A stretch of DNA of 64,000 bases, from the NCBI GenBank assembly GCA_022495995.1, contig JAFEMH010007489.1, forward strand, positions 23,778 to 87,777, read 5' to 3'. Positions 44,915-55,801 of the stretch are shown here, piece after piece. Each line of letters starts with the position of its first letter. Positions within the stretch are counted from its first letter, which is position 1. The position numbers and the translations under genes are program-made. A model generated the notes under the pieces. The model did not search any database. It had not been told where the DNA came from and worked only from the letters and a program-made list of their open reading frames with translations. The stretch comes from Adenophora triphylla var. japonica (Eukaryota; Streptophyta; Magnoliopsida; Asterales; Campanulaceae).

Positions 44915-47855
44915 ATGGCTGAAGGATCTCGAAGGAGTCGTCGTCAACGCAGTCAAGAGGTGGTTGAGCAGCGAATGGAGCTTCAAAGAAATTGGATCTC
45001 GTTCGTTCCATCTTCGAAGAACCCGGATGTTTTGTATCCGAATCCGGAGGTGCACAATCGTCGCTCCATGAACGTCGGGGAGGTAAGAAATCTGTTCCGT
45101 TTTGATTCCCTGCTCGAATTTGTTGAATGCTAGAACTAGGTTTTAGTTTTTCGCATTTTTTTGAAATTTTTTTTTTATTATTTTTATGCCTTTTTGTGAA
45201 ATTCTTGATGAATTGTTGAAAATGGACATGTAAAAATTGTGGGTATGTGTATTTTGTGCAGAAATGTGTAGATTAGCTCTTATTTGTGAAAATAAAGTGC
45301 CTATCTAGTGAATTGCATGCTTTGGTGTTTTGTACCGTATGCTATTTATGTATGTACATTGTGAGAAAAATTATCGTGTAGTGATAATTTTTGTGAAAAA
45401 AATGTGACATGTGCCGTGTTTTGTGACGGGTTATATGTGAAAGTGTGTGTCGTGTAGGGACGGATTTTTTTTTTTTTGTGTTATGCATATGTGTCGTGCC
45501 GTGTTTTTGGGTGACGGACTCTGTGGGGAAAATATGTGCAATATGTGCCGTGTTTTTGTGACGGGTTATATGTGAAAGTGTGTGCCGTGTAGGGACGGAT
45601 TTTCTTTTGAAAATGTGTCGTGTAGGGTTTAATCCCCCCCCCTTTTTTTCTTTTGAGAAAATGTGTACAGTGGGTGCCGTGTTTTTGTGACGGACTGCAT
45701 GGGAAAAATTATATGCATGATATATGTGAAAATTATGTGCAATATGTGCCGTGTTTTGTGACGGGTTATATGTGCCTTTATATTAAGTAATCTTGTGATT
45801 GACGTACCTTTCTTTGTGTTTACTGCCCGGGATGCGGGGCTTATGGCGGGAAGGCCAAGAGGATGAAGACTCGGAGATCGCTCGAGGTCATTTGTGGAGC
45901 TATGGCGGCGGATGCCCGATATTTCCGTGGACGGTAGGCCGAGTCCCCGAGAGGCTGGTTTATGCTTCGGCCTAGGTGTGTTCGTTGAGAACACAGGGGA
46001 GCTGTCGACACGAGGAAGAACAAGAGCGTCTTCCTTGGCCTTTCGAGTGCGGTGGGATACCACCCACACCTTCCACCCGAGTGGGGGCGAGGTGACAGTG
46101 GACGCCCACCGATTTTCTTTGCTATTACCGGCTCTCCTTGAAAAGGAGGGCCTGTGAGGTGGAGAGACATGATCTCGATGATGTGTTGACCGAGCCGCCG
46201 GGCTTTGAGCCTCGTCCTCGCGGGGGCACAGGGATGCTGTACGACGTGGAGATGAGGATCACGGCCGGCATTGGGGCCTACATCCGGTACCGGCCAGTGT
46301 GACGGCGGAGCAGCTGGCGCGCTCCTTTTGTGGTATGCACCGTCCGAGACTTTGTTCTCGAACCACGCGACCGCGGCTCCCTTTGCTACGTTGGAGAGCT
46401 TGACCGATCTGGATAGAGTCTGCGACATTGCTTGGGGGCGAGGCGTGCTTGGTGAGCTCTATTTCTCCTTGGACCGGTTTAGCGGGGGTGGCCGGTTCGT
46501 TGGCTGTTTTGACTTTGCTCTCGGAGGTATGAGTTTATTCTTTGTTTTTGATTTAGCAACTTGTCTTTTCTCCGTTGTCTTTTGCACCGAGCCTTCTCTG
46601 TTTTTGTCACGCGGGTGTGGTTTTATGAGGTTTTCCAGTGCTTCCCGTGGGATAGGGATCCCCATTCTTTGCGTACCACTGCTATCTTTGGGATGGGCTC
46701 GTGACGGCGAGGAAGAGGAGGACCGGCGGGGAAGCTCACCATCGCCTACGAGGATGTGCAGGAGCGTCTGGAGAGAGATAGCCGTGAGGAGTTTGTCTTG
46801 TTCCCGTGGACTCCGGTATGAGGGGATGAGTTCGAGGGGGCTCCCAGGAGTGACAGGCGCGGCGGAAGATGTTGCGGGGCTTGACTTGTGACGTCATGTA
46901 CGGGGAGCGGGTCTTCGCGGCATGGCCCCGGTGTGCTTCCCGTGGCTCGGGGACCCTCCCTTTGGGATGCTTGACTCCCGGGATATGGATGTGCTTGACT
47001 TCGAGAGGTACCTTGGCGGTGTCGGTGCCGAGGAGTTCATTTTGTATGGAGAGGAGTACGGGGCCTTCGTGAGGAGGAAGCTGAGGACGCCGCAGGTGCT
47101 GGCGCGGGAGAGAGAGGCTGGCCCGCGAGCTCCCGAGAGGTTCCGATGCGGGACCGGATTTCACGTATGTCCGGGGGGACGGATCGAGGAGGAGAAGGTC
47201 TGCATTCGATCTGCTCCGGAGCAAGCTCCCGCCGCATACGTAGAGTGGACCCCGATGTGATCGGTGAGTGTGCTGACCCTTTTCCATCTTGGCATCTTTT
47301 ACGCGTTTTCTCTTTTTGTTGTTGAGTATAACCGCATTTGATGAGCGTTTCCTTGGCTTCTTGTTAGTGCGAGTCCCAGGGGAGAGCCTACGATATGCCG
47401 ACTCGCCGTTACGTGGCGACGCGCTCCTTTGCTAAGAAGATGGCGTCGAAGGTGTCCTGTCGGTCTTCGCGTCGTGTGCCGCCGTACGAGCCTATGCCTT
47501 CGAGGCATGCAGTGGACGTTCCTCCGCCTAGAGCCGAGCCGGAGCCGCGGCGGGAGGGGCCTTTGAGGGGCGGCATAGCATGGATGCCGGGGCGTCTTCG
47601 GGAGGCTGCGGGGCCTTCGAGGGAGCAGCCCTTTTATCGATTCATGCCTCCGCACGGCGCACGGTGAGGGTTCCTCGAGCCTTCTTTCTTCGATCCTTTC
47701 GCCGGATTTGATCCTTCCGAGTACTTTTCGTGGGAGCCTCAGGCGGGTGCCTCGGTATTCCGACGACGAGGATATGACGGGGCGAGTTCTTTGGGATGCC
47801 CGACTTTTCTTTGGAGGACCTTGGCGAGGATGATGATGCTGAGGATTATGATTAG
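44915..47855 (+). pseudogene. Antisense plant-mobile-domain (PMD)-like gene inside Tat-2
   Basis: It lies opposite to the retrotransposon frames. Proposed exon 1, 44915-45082, starts gccATGgct, codes 56 residues (MAEGSRRSRRQRSQEVVEQR...) and ends at GAG/GTAAGA. After a T-rich intron, exon 2 (to 46526) reads FRVRWDTTHTFHPSGGEVTV in one frame and LLLWYAPSETLFSNHATAAP plus LDRVCDIAWGRGVLGELYFS in another. These match the plant mobile domain (Pfam PF10536) pattern W-x-x-x-T-x-T-F-H...GE.T and LF.N...L.DLD...WG...L..LY. Intron 46527-46638 (GTATGAG...TTTTCCAG), then YEDVQERLERDSREEFVLFP. Intron 47264-47367 (GTGAGTG...TTGTTAG), then a basic exon and an acidic tail (SLEDLGEDDDAEDYD) stopping at 47853-47855. 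An AATAAAA signal lies near 47929. At least two frameshifts break it as read. Antisense extra ORFs are known in Tat-lineage elements. Confidence 0.65.
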
Positions 47856-48055
47856 TATTCATTTGCTTTCCCTCTTTTCATATCCCTCCCTTTTTTTGTT
47901 TAGCAACGAGACATTTTTTTGGTACTGTAATAAAACACATGTATTTGCATGGCAAAACGATTTTATTTTAAGATGTAATGTCATTTTTGTGATTCCAGGA
48001 ATTGTCCTAGAAATTGTTGCTATTATTATTTTTTATTTTTGTACATGCCACGTGA

Positions 48056-49470
48056 GTGAGAGTGTGTTTGTGGGTAGTGTATGTTTGCGGGAATGGCTTT
48101 GGCCGGTGTTTGGGCGAGTTTGGAGCAAGGTTTCTTGAGGACAGTGGCTTTTATGCTTGTTCTTTGGGAAATGGGTTCTGTTTGCAAGGAGGTCCGGAGG
48201 TGGAGGCCATCTCGCTTCCTTTGATTGGTGGTGCTGTTGTGAGCGTGAAGCTTGCAGACTTTCTTCGTACTTCGTTGGAAGAAGTGCAGGGCATGATCCT
48301 TGATTTGGGTCATATCGACATTTCTGAGCTGCCGGAGCGGTTCATGGTTGGTGATAAGTGACGTCTCTTGGGATGCATTTGCCTTGTGCGTGATGGCGAC
48401 GCTTTTAAGTCGGTTCCCTTGGCATTTGTGATGGCGCTTTGCTAGATGTGGTAGGGCCTTTGCAGAGTGGAGAGGATATTGTCCCGTTGGTCTTGGGGAG
48501 ACTCTTCATGGTATCGACCGTCCGCGGCCAGGGATCGTTTTATGAGAGGGGAAGCCCCGCTTTGCTCACCTTGTGGCTGCGAGAGAGACTTCGAGGCCAT
48601 GCCCGAGGCTCCGACGTCGTTTAGCCCGTGGTCATTTGCTCGCCGACCTCTTGTGTTGGATATGGATCGATCCGCCCGGGAGAGATGGATGGCACGGCTT
48701 AGTACGCATCGGATTCGGCCGGTGGGTTCCGCCTTTGGAGGATTGAGACCAGGAGGATCTTGCGGGAAGGGTCCTACGTTGTCGAGTTCCAGTTTGTCTT
48801 GGTCCTCCTTCTATATTCCGTCGCTTGTTTCCGGCGGTTTGGGATGAAGCAGAGCCTTTGTTGGGGGGATGACCTTGCTACTGCGGAGGTAGTTCCTCTT
48901 TGTATGGCGGCTCCAGTGCCTTCTTGTATTGTTACGAGGTATGGAAGTATTCCGCTTTCCCTCTGTGGTACTCCTTAGATGCTCGGGAGCGTTGTGTTGA
49001 CGACTCGGTATCCGGCCCGGTATGAGCGGCGTGTTGGGCGATCCCAAGTGGTCTTGAGAAGCGGGCGTGTAGCGATTCTCGGGACCCGGTTGCCGTAGCG
49101 GCCTATTGCCTTAGGAGTGCCGAAGCACAGTCCGACCCTTTGGATGTGACGGGAGACACTTTGTTTGACTACGAGACTAGAGTTGGACCGGACCGACAGG
49201 AGAGGTCCTCTTTTTACGGGCTCGCAGGAGGAGATCCGAGCCGAAGCACGGGCGAATGAAGCCTCCGAGAGCTCACCGGGTCAAGTTTGACTCTACTGGG
49301 AGGACCCCAGGATCTCTGACCGAGAGACGCAGAGTTGGTTCACGTGGAGCGAAAGAAGACTCGCCTGGGACGAGGGAAGAAAGGGAAGAATGGCGAGGGG
49401 ACAAGCGCAGATGGCGCGGAATGACCTCCCTAGGTATCCATTCATTGCATTGCAAACACATTATTAGTTA
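48056..49470 (+). pseudogene. Second antisense reading region, DUF7745-like
   Basis: Pieces in changing frames: ISLPLIGGAVVSVKLADFLR and DLGHIDISELPERFMVGDK (48190-48361), then DIVPLVLGRLFMVSTVRGQG, YERGSPALLTLWLRERLRGH (48470-48600), then RSARERWMARLSTHRIR. The order (V-P-L-x-L-x-x-x-x-x-V-S-x-x...G...F.....PALL..WL.ERL) resembles the DUF7745-type proteins often found as extra ORFs in Tat elements, but the match is from memory and weak. The far end (49250-49440) is rich in R, E and S, like the coiled tail of such proteins. Broken by stops and frameshifts. Confidence 0.35.
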
Positions 49471-50191
49471 AATGTATTAAAGTTTGTCTTTTAGCATGTT
49501 GTGAACTTGAGAGTAGACCGTGCTTGAACTCATCAAGAAATGTTGTAACCGTTAGTGATTTGTGATTTACTTTTAAAGCTTTGTCGAGACGCAAGATCTC
49601 TTGTTCGCCTTTAGCTTACATTTGTGCACTTTGTCTGGCGTCCATCTGACTTTTCTCGTTGCATCCGCTGACCGAACGTCCCGGGCCCCGACTCCAATCC
49701 CTTTTCCGAGGCCTTGTGCTTGGCCGAGAGGTTGAATGCTCCTTGACAAAGTCGTTTTGACGGTCTTTTCGTAGCTTCCTTGCCTCTTGTTGGCGTCTGC
49801 TCTTGACCTCTTTTTGCAAATCTTCCAAATTGAGCTTCTTTTGTTTTTTTTTATTATTTTTTGTGAGCCCGCTTCGAGCTCTCTTTTTTTGTGAGCCCTC
49901 GTCGAGCTCTCTCTTTTTTTTTTTTTGTGTAAGCCCTGCTCGAGCTCTTTTTTTTATTTTTGAAGCGCATTTGAGGGCGAAGACAAGCCCCCGGCTCGGG
50001 AAGCGAGATATGAGTCAGCCGTTTGATGCCGAGTGACCCTCGGATGTCCTTGGATGTTGCCGCCGTCGTTTGACTTGGTCAAGGTGACTACCGTTGGGGG
50101 CGTGTTCTTGAAAAGTGCGGAGCTTGATGGAGGTCTTGATTGACATTCAAACTTTTGACTTTTTTGTGTATTTTTAGACCGGACCAATTAA
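49471..50191. other. Tat-2 non-coding interval between antisense ORF and hairpin motif
   Basis: Contains a small tandem repeat at about 49865-49960 (gagccc-tcgagctcttttt, three units) and T-runs. No gene is seen. Confidence 0.5.
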
Positions 50192-50237
50192 GGTTGCCTA
50201 CGTTCCCCTGACTCAGAGGGCTCAGTCTGCGTAGTTC
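50192..50237 (-). other. Nested-hairpin motif, Tat-2 site 3
   Basis: Element sense starts GAACTACGCAGACTGAGCCC and ends GAACGTAGGCAACC. Outer stem CTACG/CGTAG, inner stem CCCT/AGGG. It is the partner of 11420-11466 in Tat-1 and lies just after integrase. Confidence 0.7.
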
Positions 50238-50507
50238 GACACTACATGGAGTGCCAAGAGATGCACACTGCTCTTCTTCGAGCGAAGTATTTGCGAAGTT
50301 TGCTTCCGTTGAGTGGATTCATGAAGGGATTGCCATCTAGGCTTTGTTAGCTTCATGGCGCCTCAGGAGAAGATCTTTTGAACCACGAAAGGGCCGATCC
50401 ATGCGGGTTCCCATTTTCCCAGTGGGTTGGTTCGAGTGGGAGGCTTTTCTTTGAGTACAAGGTCACCTTCCACGATGTCTCGGGATTTGACTTTCTTGTC
50501 GAAAGCT

Positions 50508-51460
50508 CTAGCCATCCTGCCTCGATAGGCTCCTGACGTGTTCCACGGCCTTTAGTCGTCGCTCGTCTAGCAGAGCCAATTCGTCATTTCGGCCGAGCCA
50601 TTCAACTTCGTTGATGTCATTTTCCAAAGAAAGACTCTGAGTGAGGGAATTTCTAGCTCGATGGGAAGGATCGCTTCCATCCCGTACGTCGTGGCAAATG
50701 GGGTTTCTCCCGTGGCCGTTTCCGACTCGATGTGCGGCAGCCCCAAAGTGCAAAGTGTAGCTTCTCGGGCCAATCTCGTCCTGGGTGGTCATTTTCGGAT
50801 GATCCGTTCGAGGGCTTTGCTTTGCCGCTTCCACGCGCGCCGTTTGTTTGTGGCCGGTAGGGAGAAGATTTGTGGCGTGTGATCTTGAATTCAGCCGGCC
50901 TCTGTCGAATTCCCTCTTCGAAGTGTGAGCCGTTGTCCGATATGACCTCATTTGGGATGCCGTATCGGCAGATGATGTTTTCCTTGAGGAAATGCGCGAC
51001 CTTCTTGGAGGCGAGTACCTTGTAGGACTTGGCTTCGACCCATTCGTGAAGTAGTCGATGGCTACTAAGATGAACTCGTGACCGTTCTCGCCTCGGCGGA
51101 GCGATTTTCCCGATGACGTCAATTCCCCAAGTGGCAAAGGGCCAAGGTGTAGTCATGCAAGAGAGATCGTGGGCGCGGTAGATGATCGAGGTTGAGAACC
51201 GCTGGCACTTGTCGCAGCCTTCGGACAAAGTGGATGCACCGCTTCCATGGAGATCCAAAAGAGTAGCCCATCCCGAGAATGATTTGCATCGTGGCTCGGG
51301 CGTTCATGTGGGGACCGCAAGCCCCATTGTGGACTTCATTCATGAACTTGCGCTTCTTCTTGGCCGACGCAACAGTAGAGTGGCCCGTGGTAGCGTTTCT
51401 TGTATAACATGTCCCCGAGGATGACGAAGTGAGAGGCTAGGCGTTTTAGGGCCATGATGC
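50508..51460 (-). pseudogene. Tat-2 integrase
   Basis: The N-terminal zinc-binding part (51460-51200) reads FVILGDMLYKKRYHGPL, then EVHNGACGPHMNARATMQII and FVRRLRQV, the H-x-x-x-x-C-G-x-H variant of the HHCC finger; the second CC pair is damaged. The catalytic core follows: WGIDVIGKIAPP (first D), YGIPNEVISDNGSHFEEG (second D), YRPQTNGA and, in another frame, RVEAAKQ (E). Integrase would insert the cDNA into the genome. The domain runs through at least two frames, so it cannot be made intact from this sequence as given. Confidence 0.85.
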
Positions 51461-51469
51461 TCTTGGTTT

Positions 51470-52460
51470 TGACCCCTTCTGTGTGTGGGTCTCCCTTGTT
51501 CATGAAGGTGGTTTCCCCGTTCTTGGAAAATCTGGGTTTATGCTGGAAATGGCGTCGAACTTGCGTCTCTTTGGCTCTTCAGCAATCTTGCAAATCGTTG
51601 TGATTAAAACCTTCTCGGTCTTGGGCCCGGTTTTTCTCTCGTTTGATAACATGCTTAAAGATGTGCTTAATGTATTGTTCATTTAATGTGTCTCGCTTCT
51701 TTATCAAGTGAATCGTTATTAACTGTTTCGTGTGTTAGTTAATTTATCGCTTGTTAAAGATGCAATGAGAGGATACTCGGAAAGATCGAAGCATTCATTA
51801 AGAGCATACGGAATACATTATTGGCAATGAGTTCGTAATCTTCCGGCGCTGGTGGCCACGGATGACTCGAGAGACTCAAATTCAAAGCTAATGGACTCAG
51901 GATGAGTTTTGACACTAGACTCTAGACTCGAGGTCGACCAAGTTGTTCGATCATGTCCTTTTGGCCGGGGCAAAGCTGGTCCTGAGAAGGTGGCCCAGCT
52001 ATTGAGTGGCAAATGAGCTTGATAGGAGATGGGGCTTGAAAGGCTTTACGTCACCGCTCCCAATCATTGCTATCACAGAGTTATCGAAACAAAATCGATT
52101 AGATCCGCATCTCGATTTCTTCTTTCAAGAGCAGGTGGAGCAAATGCTCGTCCCAAGCATCGTCTCGCGGAGTCTCTTGCTTTTGTCTTGGGCATTACTA
52201 GCTCGAATGCATACTGCGTCCCGTTTGTTGAAGGCAGGAGTGTTGACAGAGAGTTTTTCGAATTCTTCCGCCAAAGAGAGGGTTTTCCGAACCAAAATTC
52301 ACCGTGAATAGTGGTGGTCATGATCCCTAGCAGTGGCGGTGTGTCGAGGAATGCTCTTTCTGGACAGATTTGGCTTCGAGGCCTCCCGAATCTTGCTGTG
52401 TTCTCGCCGGAGCTTGTCCATGGTTGTCGGCCGCCTTTGTTTGGCGCCGGTTGGTCTCGT
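51470..52460 (-). other. Interval where RT/RNase H would be expected
   Basis: About 1 kb between the G-patch-like segment and integrase. I looked in the - strand frames for the RT boxes (D-Y-R-x-L-N, G-Y-x-Q, Y-V-D-D) and RNase H acids and found none. The space is too short for both domains. Either they are deleted or the element never had them. Confidence 0.45.
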
Positions 52461-52467
52461 CTCCCTT

Positions 52468-52835
52468 CTACGGATCTTCTTCCAAGTTGCCGGCCTTCCT
52501 TGTGAAGTACTTGGTCATGTCGAAAGTTGTAAGGACGAAGATCGGAGATTGCGTGCAAGCCTCTTTTGTTATCTCGTGGAGCGCTTTCGTGCGGCTCGCT
52601 TTGTCCTCCGCAATGTGTTCGGGAGTAGGGGAGTATCCCAGCCGTGCAGTATTCTGTTCTTTGATATTGATGATCCGTTGAGTGCCACGACGGCGTTTTC
52701 CCAAACCGAGCCCCGGATGTAGTTCATGTGCTTCATCATTTTCATCGGGGAGGAATCTTGTCCCAAATCAAAGGCAAATCTATGTGGCACACCCTGGGCC
52801 TTTGGGCTTTCGATGGTGAACCCCGTTAGCATCAC
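52468..52835 (-). pseudogene. G-patch-like segment after protease in Tat-2
   Basis: Two frames together give MKMMKHMNYIRGS, GKRRRGTQRI and ARLGYSPTPEHIAEDKA. This resembles the M-M-x-x-M-x-Y-x-P-G-x-G-L-G-x-x-x-x-G...GLGY-x-P-T motif between protease and RT in many Tat/Ogre polyproteins. One frameshift near 52700 separates the parts. Confidence 0.5.
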
Positions 52836-52899
52836 GCCATCATCGTCGGGTTTGATCTCTAAGACCGGGACGCCGTTTGGTGTCTGGTCCTTTCGTTGA

Positions 52900-53320
52900 C
52901 TACGCTATCACCGTAGATGATGGTAAGATCTGCCTTCGACGAACTTTACGCACCGATGGAGAGTGGATGCCACCCCATTGATCTCGATGTAGCCAAGTGG
53001 CGTCCCAAAATGGCAGCCAATGTGATCGGGATGTCGATGACTTGGAAGTCCTGTCTGACCATTTGTTTTCCAAACCACAAAGTTCAAGGTGGCTATTCCC
53101 AAGACTCGGGCGGGATGTTGAGTCGTATGCCTTGATTGCCCGAGTCGAGGGTTTTAGATCGGCTGCTTTGATCCCTATCAAATCCATCATTTTGGCCGGA
53201 AGGACGTTCATGGATGATCCCCCATCTACCAACACCCGAGGGAGACGGCGTCGTCCCGCCTGAACTCGTTATGTAGAGAGGCTCGTTGTGGTCGCCCCAA
53301 ATTTTGGAAGATCGAGCTCG
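52900..53320 (-). pseudogene. Tat-2 aspartic protease
   Basis: An upstream frame gives DHNEPLYITSSG (about 53300-53265). The main frame (53235-52900) starts MLVDGGSSMNVLPAKMMDLI, continues GIKAADLKPSTRAIKAYDST and SRPSLGN. D-G-G-S-S-x-N-V-L-P is the retropepsin active site as seen in Tat/Ogre elements. The C-terminal part is frame-shifted (VKFVEGRSYHHLR is readable at 52950-52908). It would process the Gag-Pol polyprotein. Confidence 0.8.
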
Positions 53321-53399
53321 TGGAAGGTGATGATATTGTCAGAATTGACGCGTTGCCAATCATCTCGAACCGCTTCATCAGTGTCACCGCGATGGGAAC

Positions 53400-54590
53400 C
53401 ATGGTCTGGGCCAGGCTTTCTTCCAACTTGAGCTTGTGCGGGTAAGATGAAGTGAGTAAGGACCAGAGTGAGATGTTAGCCCTGAGTGCGCTTGAGCCGT
53501 GTCAAGACAGATCTTCAACCTTTGGGTCCAAGGTTTCACTTCTTCGCGTAGGGCCCCTTTTCCATTCGTGGCCTGTAATGGCCGGCCTTTTGTCCGTCCG
53601 TGGAGGATTCACTGGGATTTGACCGAACGTGTCGTAACATTCACCTCTGACTTATGGTTTTGCTTGTCTCTCCCGTTTCGGGAGCGGGAGGAGCCTCGAT
53701 TGGCGAAGGCCGATCGCGCATTTCACCCGTTCACCGTCACGGCTTTTACCGAAGCATCAATAGTGGCTTGAGATCTTCCCAAGACAGGGGTTGGATTATC
53801 CTGACCTTCGGGCCTTCTGGCGGTGCAAGCTCGTCCCACTCGATCATGGAGCAAACATTGCCGTGGCCCCGTGCGTAACTAGGCCGGGAGATTTGGCCGG
53901 AGTAGATGACATAGTAGTCAAACTTTCCCGAGGGTTCTCCAAGGGTTCCGACCGTGGGATCACCGCATTCATACCTCTTTTTCGCCTTTTGTCGAGAAGA
54001 TAGCTTCTTCTTTCGTCGAGGACGGCCCTCGCTCATCGCATCCCGGAATTCCATTTCCTGCACAAGCACCGCAATCGCAGACGTCCCACCGTATGTGTTC
54101 GTTGTTCTGGCGTGGTACCGACCTCGTGGAGGCCGGATGGGCAAAGCTTTCCTCTCGGAAGGTCTTGTGGTCTTACGTCATAACCGCATGGCTCGCATTT
54201 AGGGTAACAAAGCTGACTTCTCGGGAGACAATGAGAGATGTTAGAGGTCAGAGGAGCGGGCCATGGCTTGGGAAGCCCTGTGTAGTCAGGGCGGCTAAGG
54301 TTCCGAAGTGGTGCATGGCACCTTCGATCCAGGCTTGCTGCTTCACTTTGACGTTTCTCCATAGCCATGAGGACCTCGCCAAACTTCTTCCAAGGTTGGG
54401 AAATTTCTTGGGGGTAAGGTCCCGTTCTCATCCTTGTTATCCACCGACTTGGCCACGGGAATTGACTGGATCGCCCGGTGACAGAGGTGGGTAGGACCTT
54501 GCTTTTGACACCGGGAGACGGGTTCCTGGTACTCTCGACCACTCTCTCGTTAGCCGGAGGGGGCGACGGGCAAGGTTTAGACACGGGAAT
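53400..54590 (-). pseudogene. Tat-2 gag-like region
   Basis: The start at 54584 (MSKPCPSPPPANERVVESTR) resembles the Tat-1 frame at 6679. It lies at the same distance from the shared leader block, so it is probably the gag start. Later frames (FDYYVIYSGQISRPSYARGH, CSMIEWDELAPPEGPKVRII) are open but not recognised. The Gag core seen in Tat-1 was not found here, so the function is inferred from position only. Confidence 0.4.
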
Positions 54591-55781
54591 GGCCTAACGG
54601 GATAAAAGGGGAAAGCTCACGTGGCATGCGGTTTCCGTTTCTTTTATTTTTGATTTTGATTTTTTTTTTGTTGTTTTAATTTACTTAAAACATGTTTTCT
54701 CGTAGTCCTAGGTAGGTTGGAAAAGATTGCTCTTCTTTTTCGCAACTATGCTAGATCCCGGGTCACTGAGCACCATCTCGTGCGGCTATAAGCCCCTCGT
54801 TTTGCACCCGTATTTCGACATCCCAGTGTGGATGCAAATTTGTAAAGCGAGGGTCCTATAGTGCAAGCGGTTTCCACCGGCCTAAAAGAAAAATCGAACC
54901 TAAGTGACCGAGCCTTCATGTTCGTTTTGATGCGTTAGCCATGCGAATAGTGAACCGAGCCGCCCACCGAGTCAAGATCGTGTCAAGAGTTCGGCATGAC
55001 CTTCTCTTTGCTTGCTTGCGCAAGGGATCTCGTGACGCTAGGCGTTGGCCGGGTCATATCGTCATGGCCGACGTATCAAAGGCGTGATGACATGGTGTCA
55101 CGCGAGCATGGATGTATATCCTGGATCTAACATCGTCTGGTGTAGCCGGAAATCAAGATCGTGTCAAGATTTTAGCATGACCTTTTCATCGCTTGCTTGC
55201 GCAAGTGGATCTTGAAGTTCCGAGCCTTGACTCGTAAAATGGCCTAAGATGGTATATGTATCCAGCCGTATGACACCTGACCGGGTAAAACCAACCGAGT
55301 CCGGGACAGAGCGTGACTCAAGACTCAAACGTGTGGTTGACGCTCGGCTAGGACGGGATGTTTGGAATGATCCCGTGCGCGCCCAAGAGGCCTAGGAAGA
55401 CCAAACGGATCGCAACCGAGACCACTCCTGGGTTAAGGGTTGTAGCAGTGCAGCCAGATCCGAGGCAAAGAAGCGCGCGTAGTGTGCGGTGTAACCGAGG
55501 CAAAGAAGCAGTAGAGTGCGGTGTAACCGAGGCAAACAAGGCGCGTAGTGTGCGGTCTCTAAAATTCTTTTTCCGAGTAAAACAGAAGTTTTTGAAGAAT
55601 TTTAAATGTATGCACGTATGTATATTGATGCATTTTTTTGTATTTTTATTTTTTTGTAAAATAAAAACGAAGCACGCGCACACACACACAACAGCTTAAA
55701 GGAAGGGGTAAAATGAAAGTTTGACCCTCATCATCGTTTTAAAAATCTTTTGTTTTGTTTAAAAGTTTTTAAAACAAAATT
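54591..55781 (-). other. Tat-2 untranslated leader
   Basis: Homologous to the Tat-1 leader. It has three tandem copies of gtgcggtgtaaccgaggcaaa (about 55480-55550, + sense) and a duplicated ggtcatgccgaactctt-type block (about 54970-55020, 55155-55205). Confidence 0.55.
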
Positions 55782-55799
55782 TCCTCAATGGAGTCGCCA
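55782..55799 (-). other. Tat-2 primer-binding site
   Basis: The - strand reads TGGCGACTCCATTGAGGA two bases after the 5' LTR end; it shares TGGCGACTCC with Tat-1. Confidence 0.75.
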
Positions 55800-55801
55800 A
55801 C

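Noticed and set aside
45629..46428. - strand ORFs of 146 and 195 residues
   Set aside because: Complement of PMD exon 2; no retroelement domain, although the strand matches Tat-2.
46736..47862. Long - strand ORFs of 183 and 187 residues
   Set aside because: Shadows of the GC-rich + strand PMD-like exons; P/R/S-rich with no domain.
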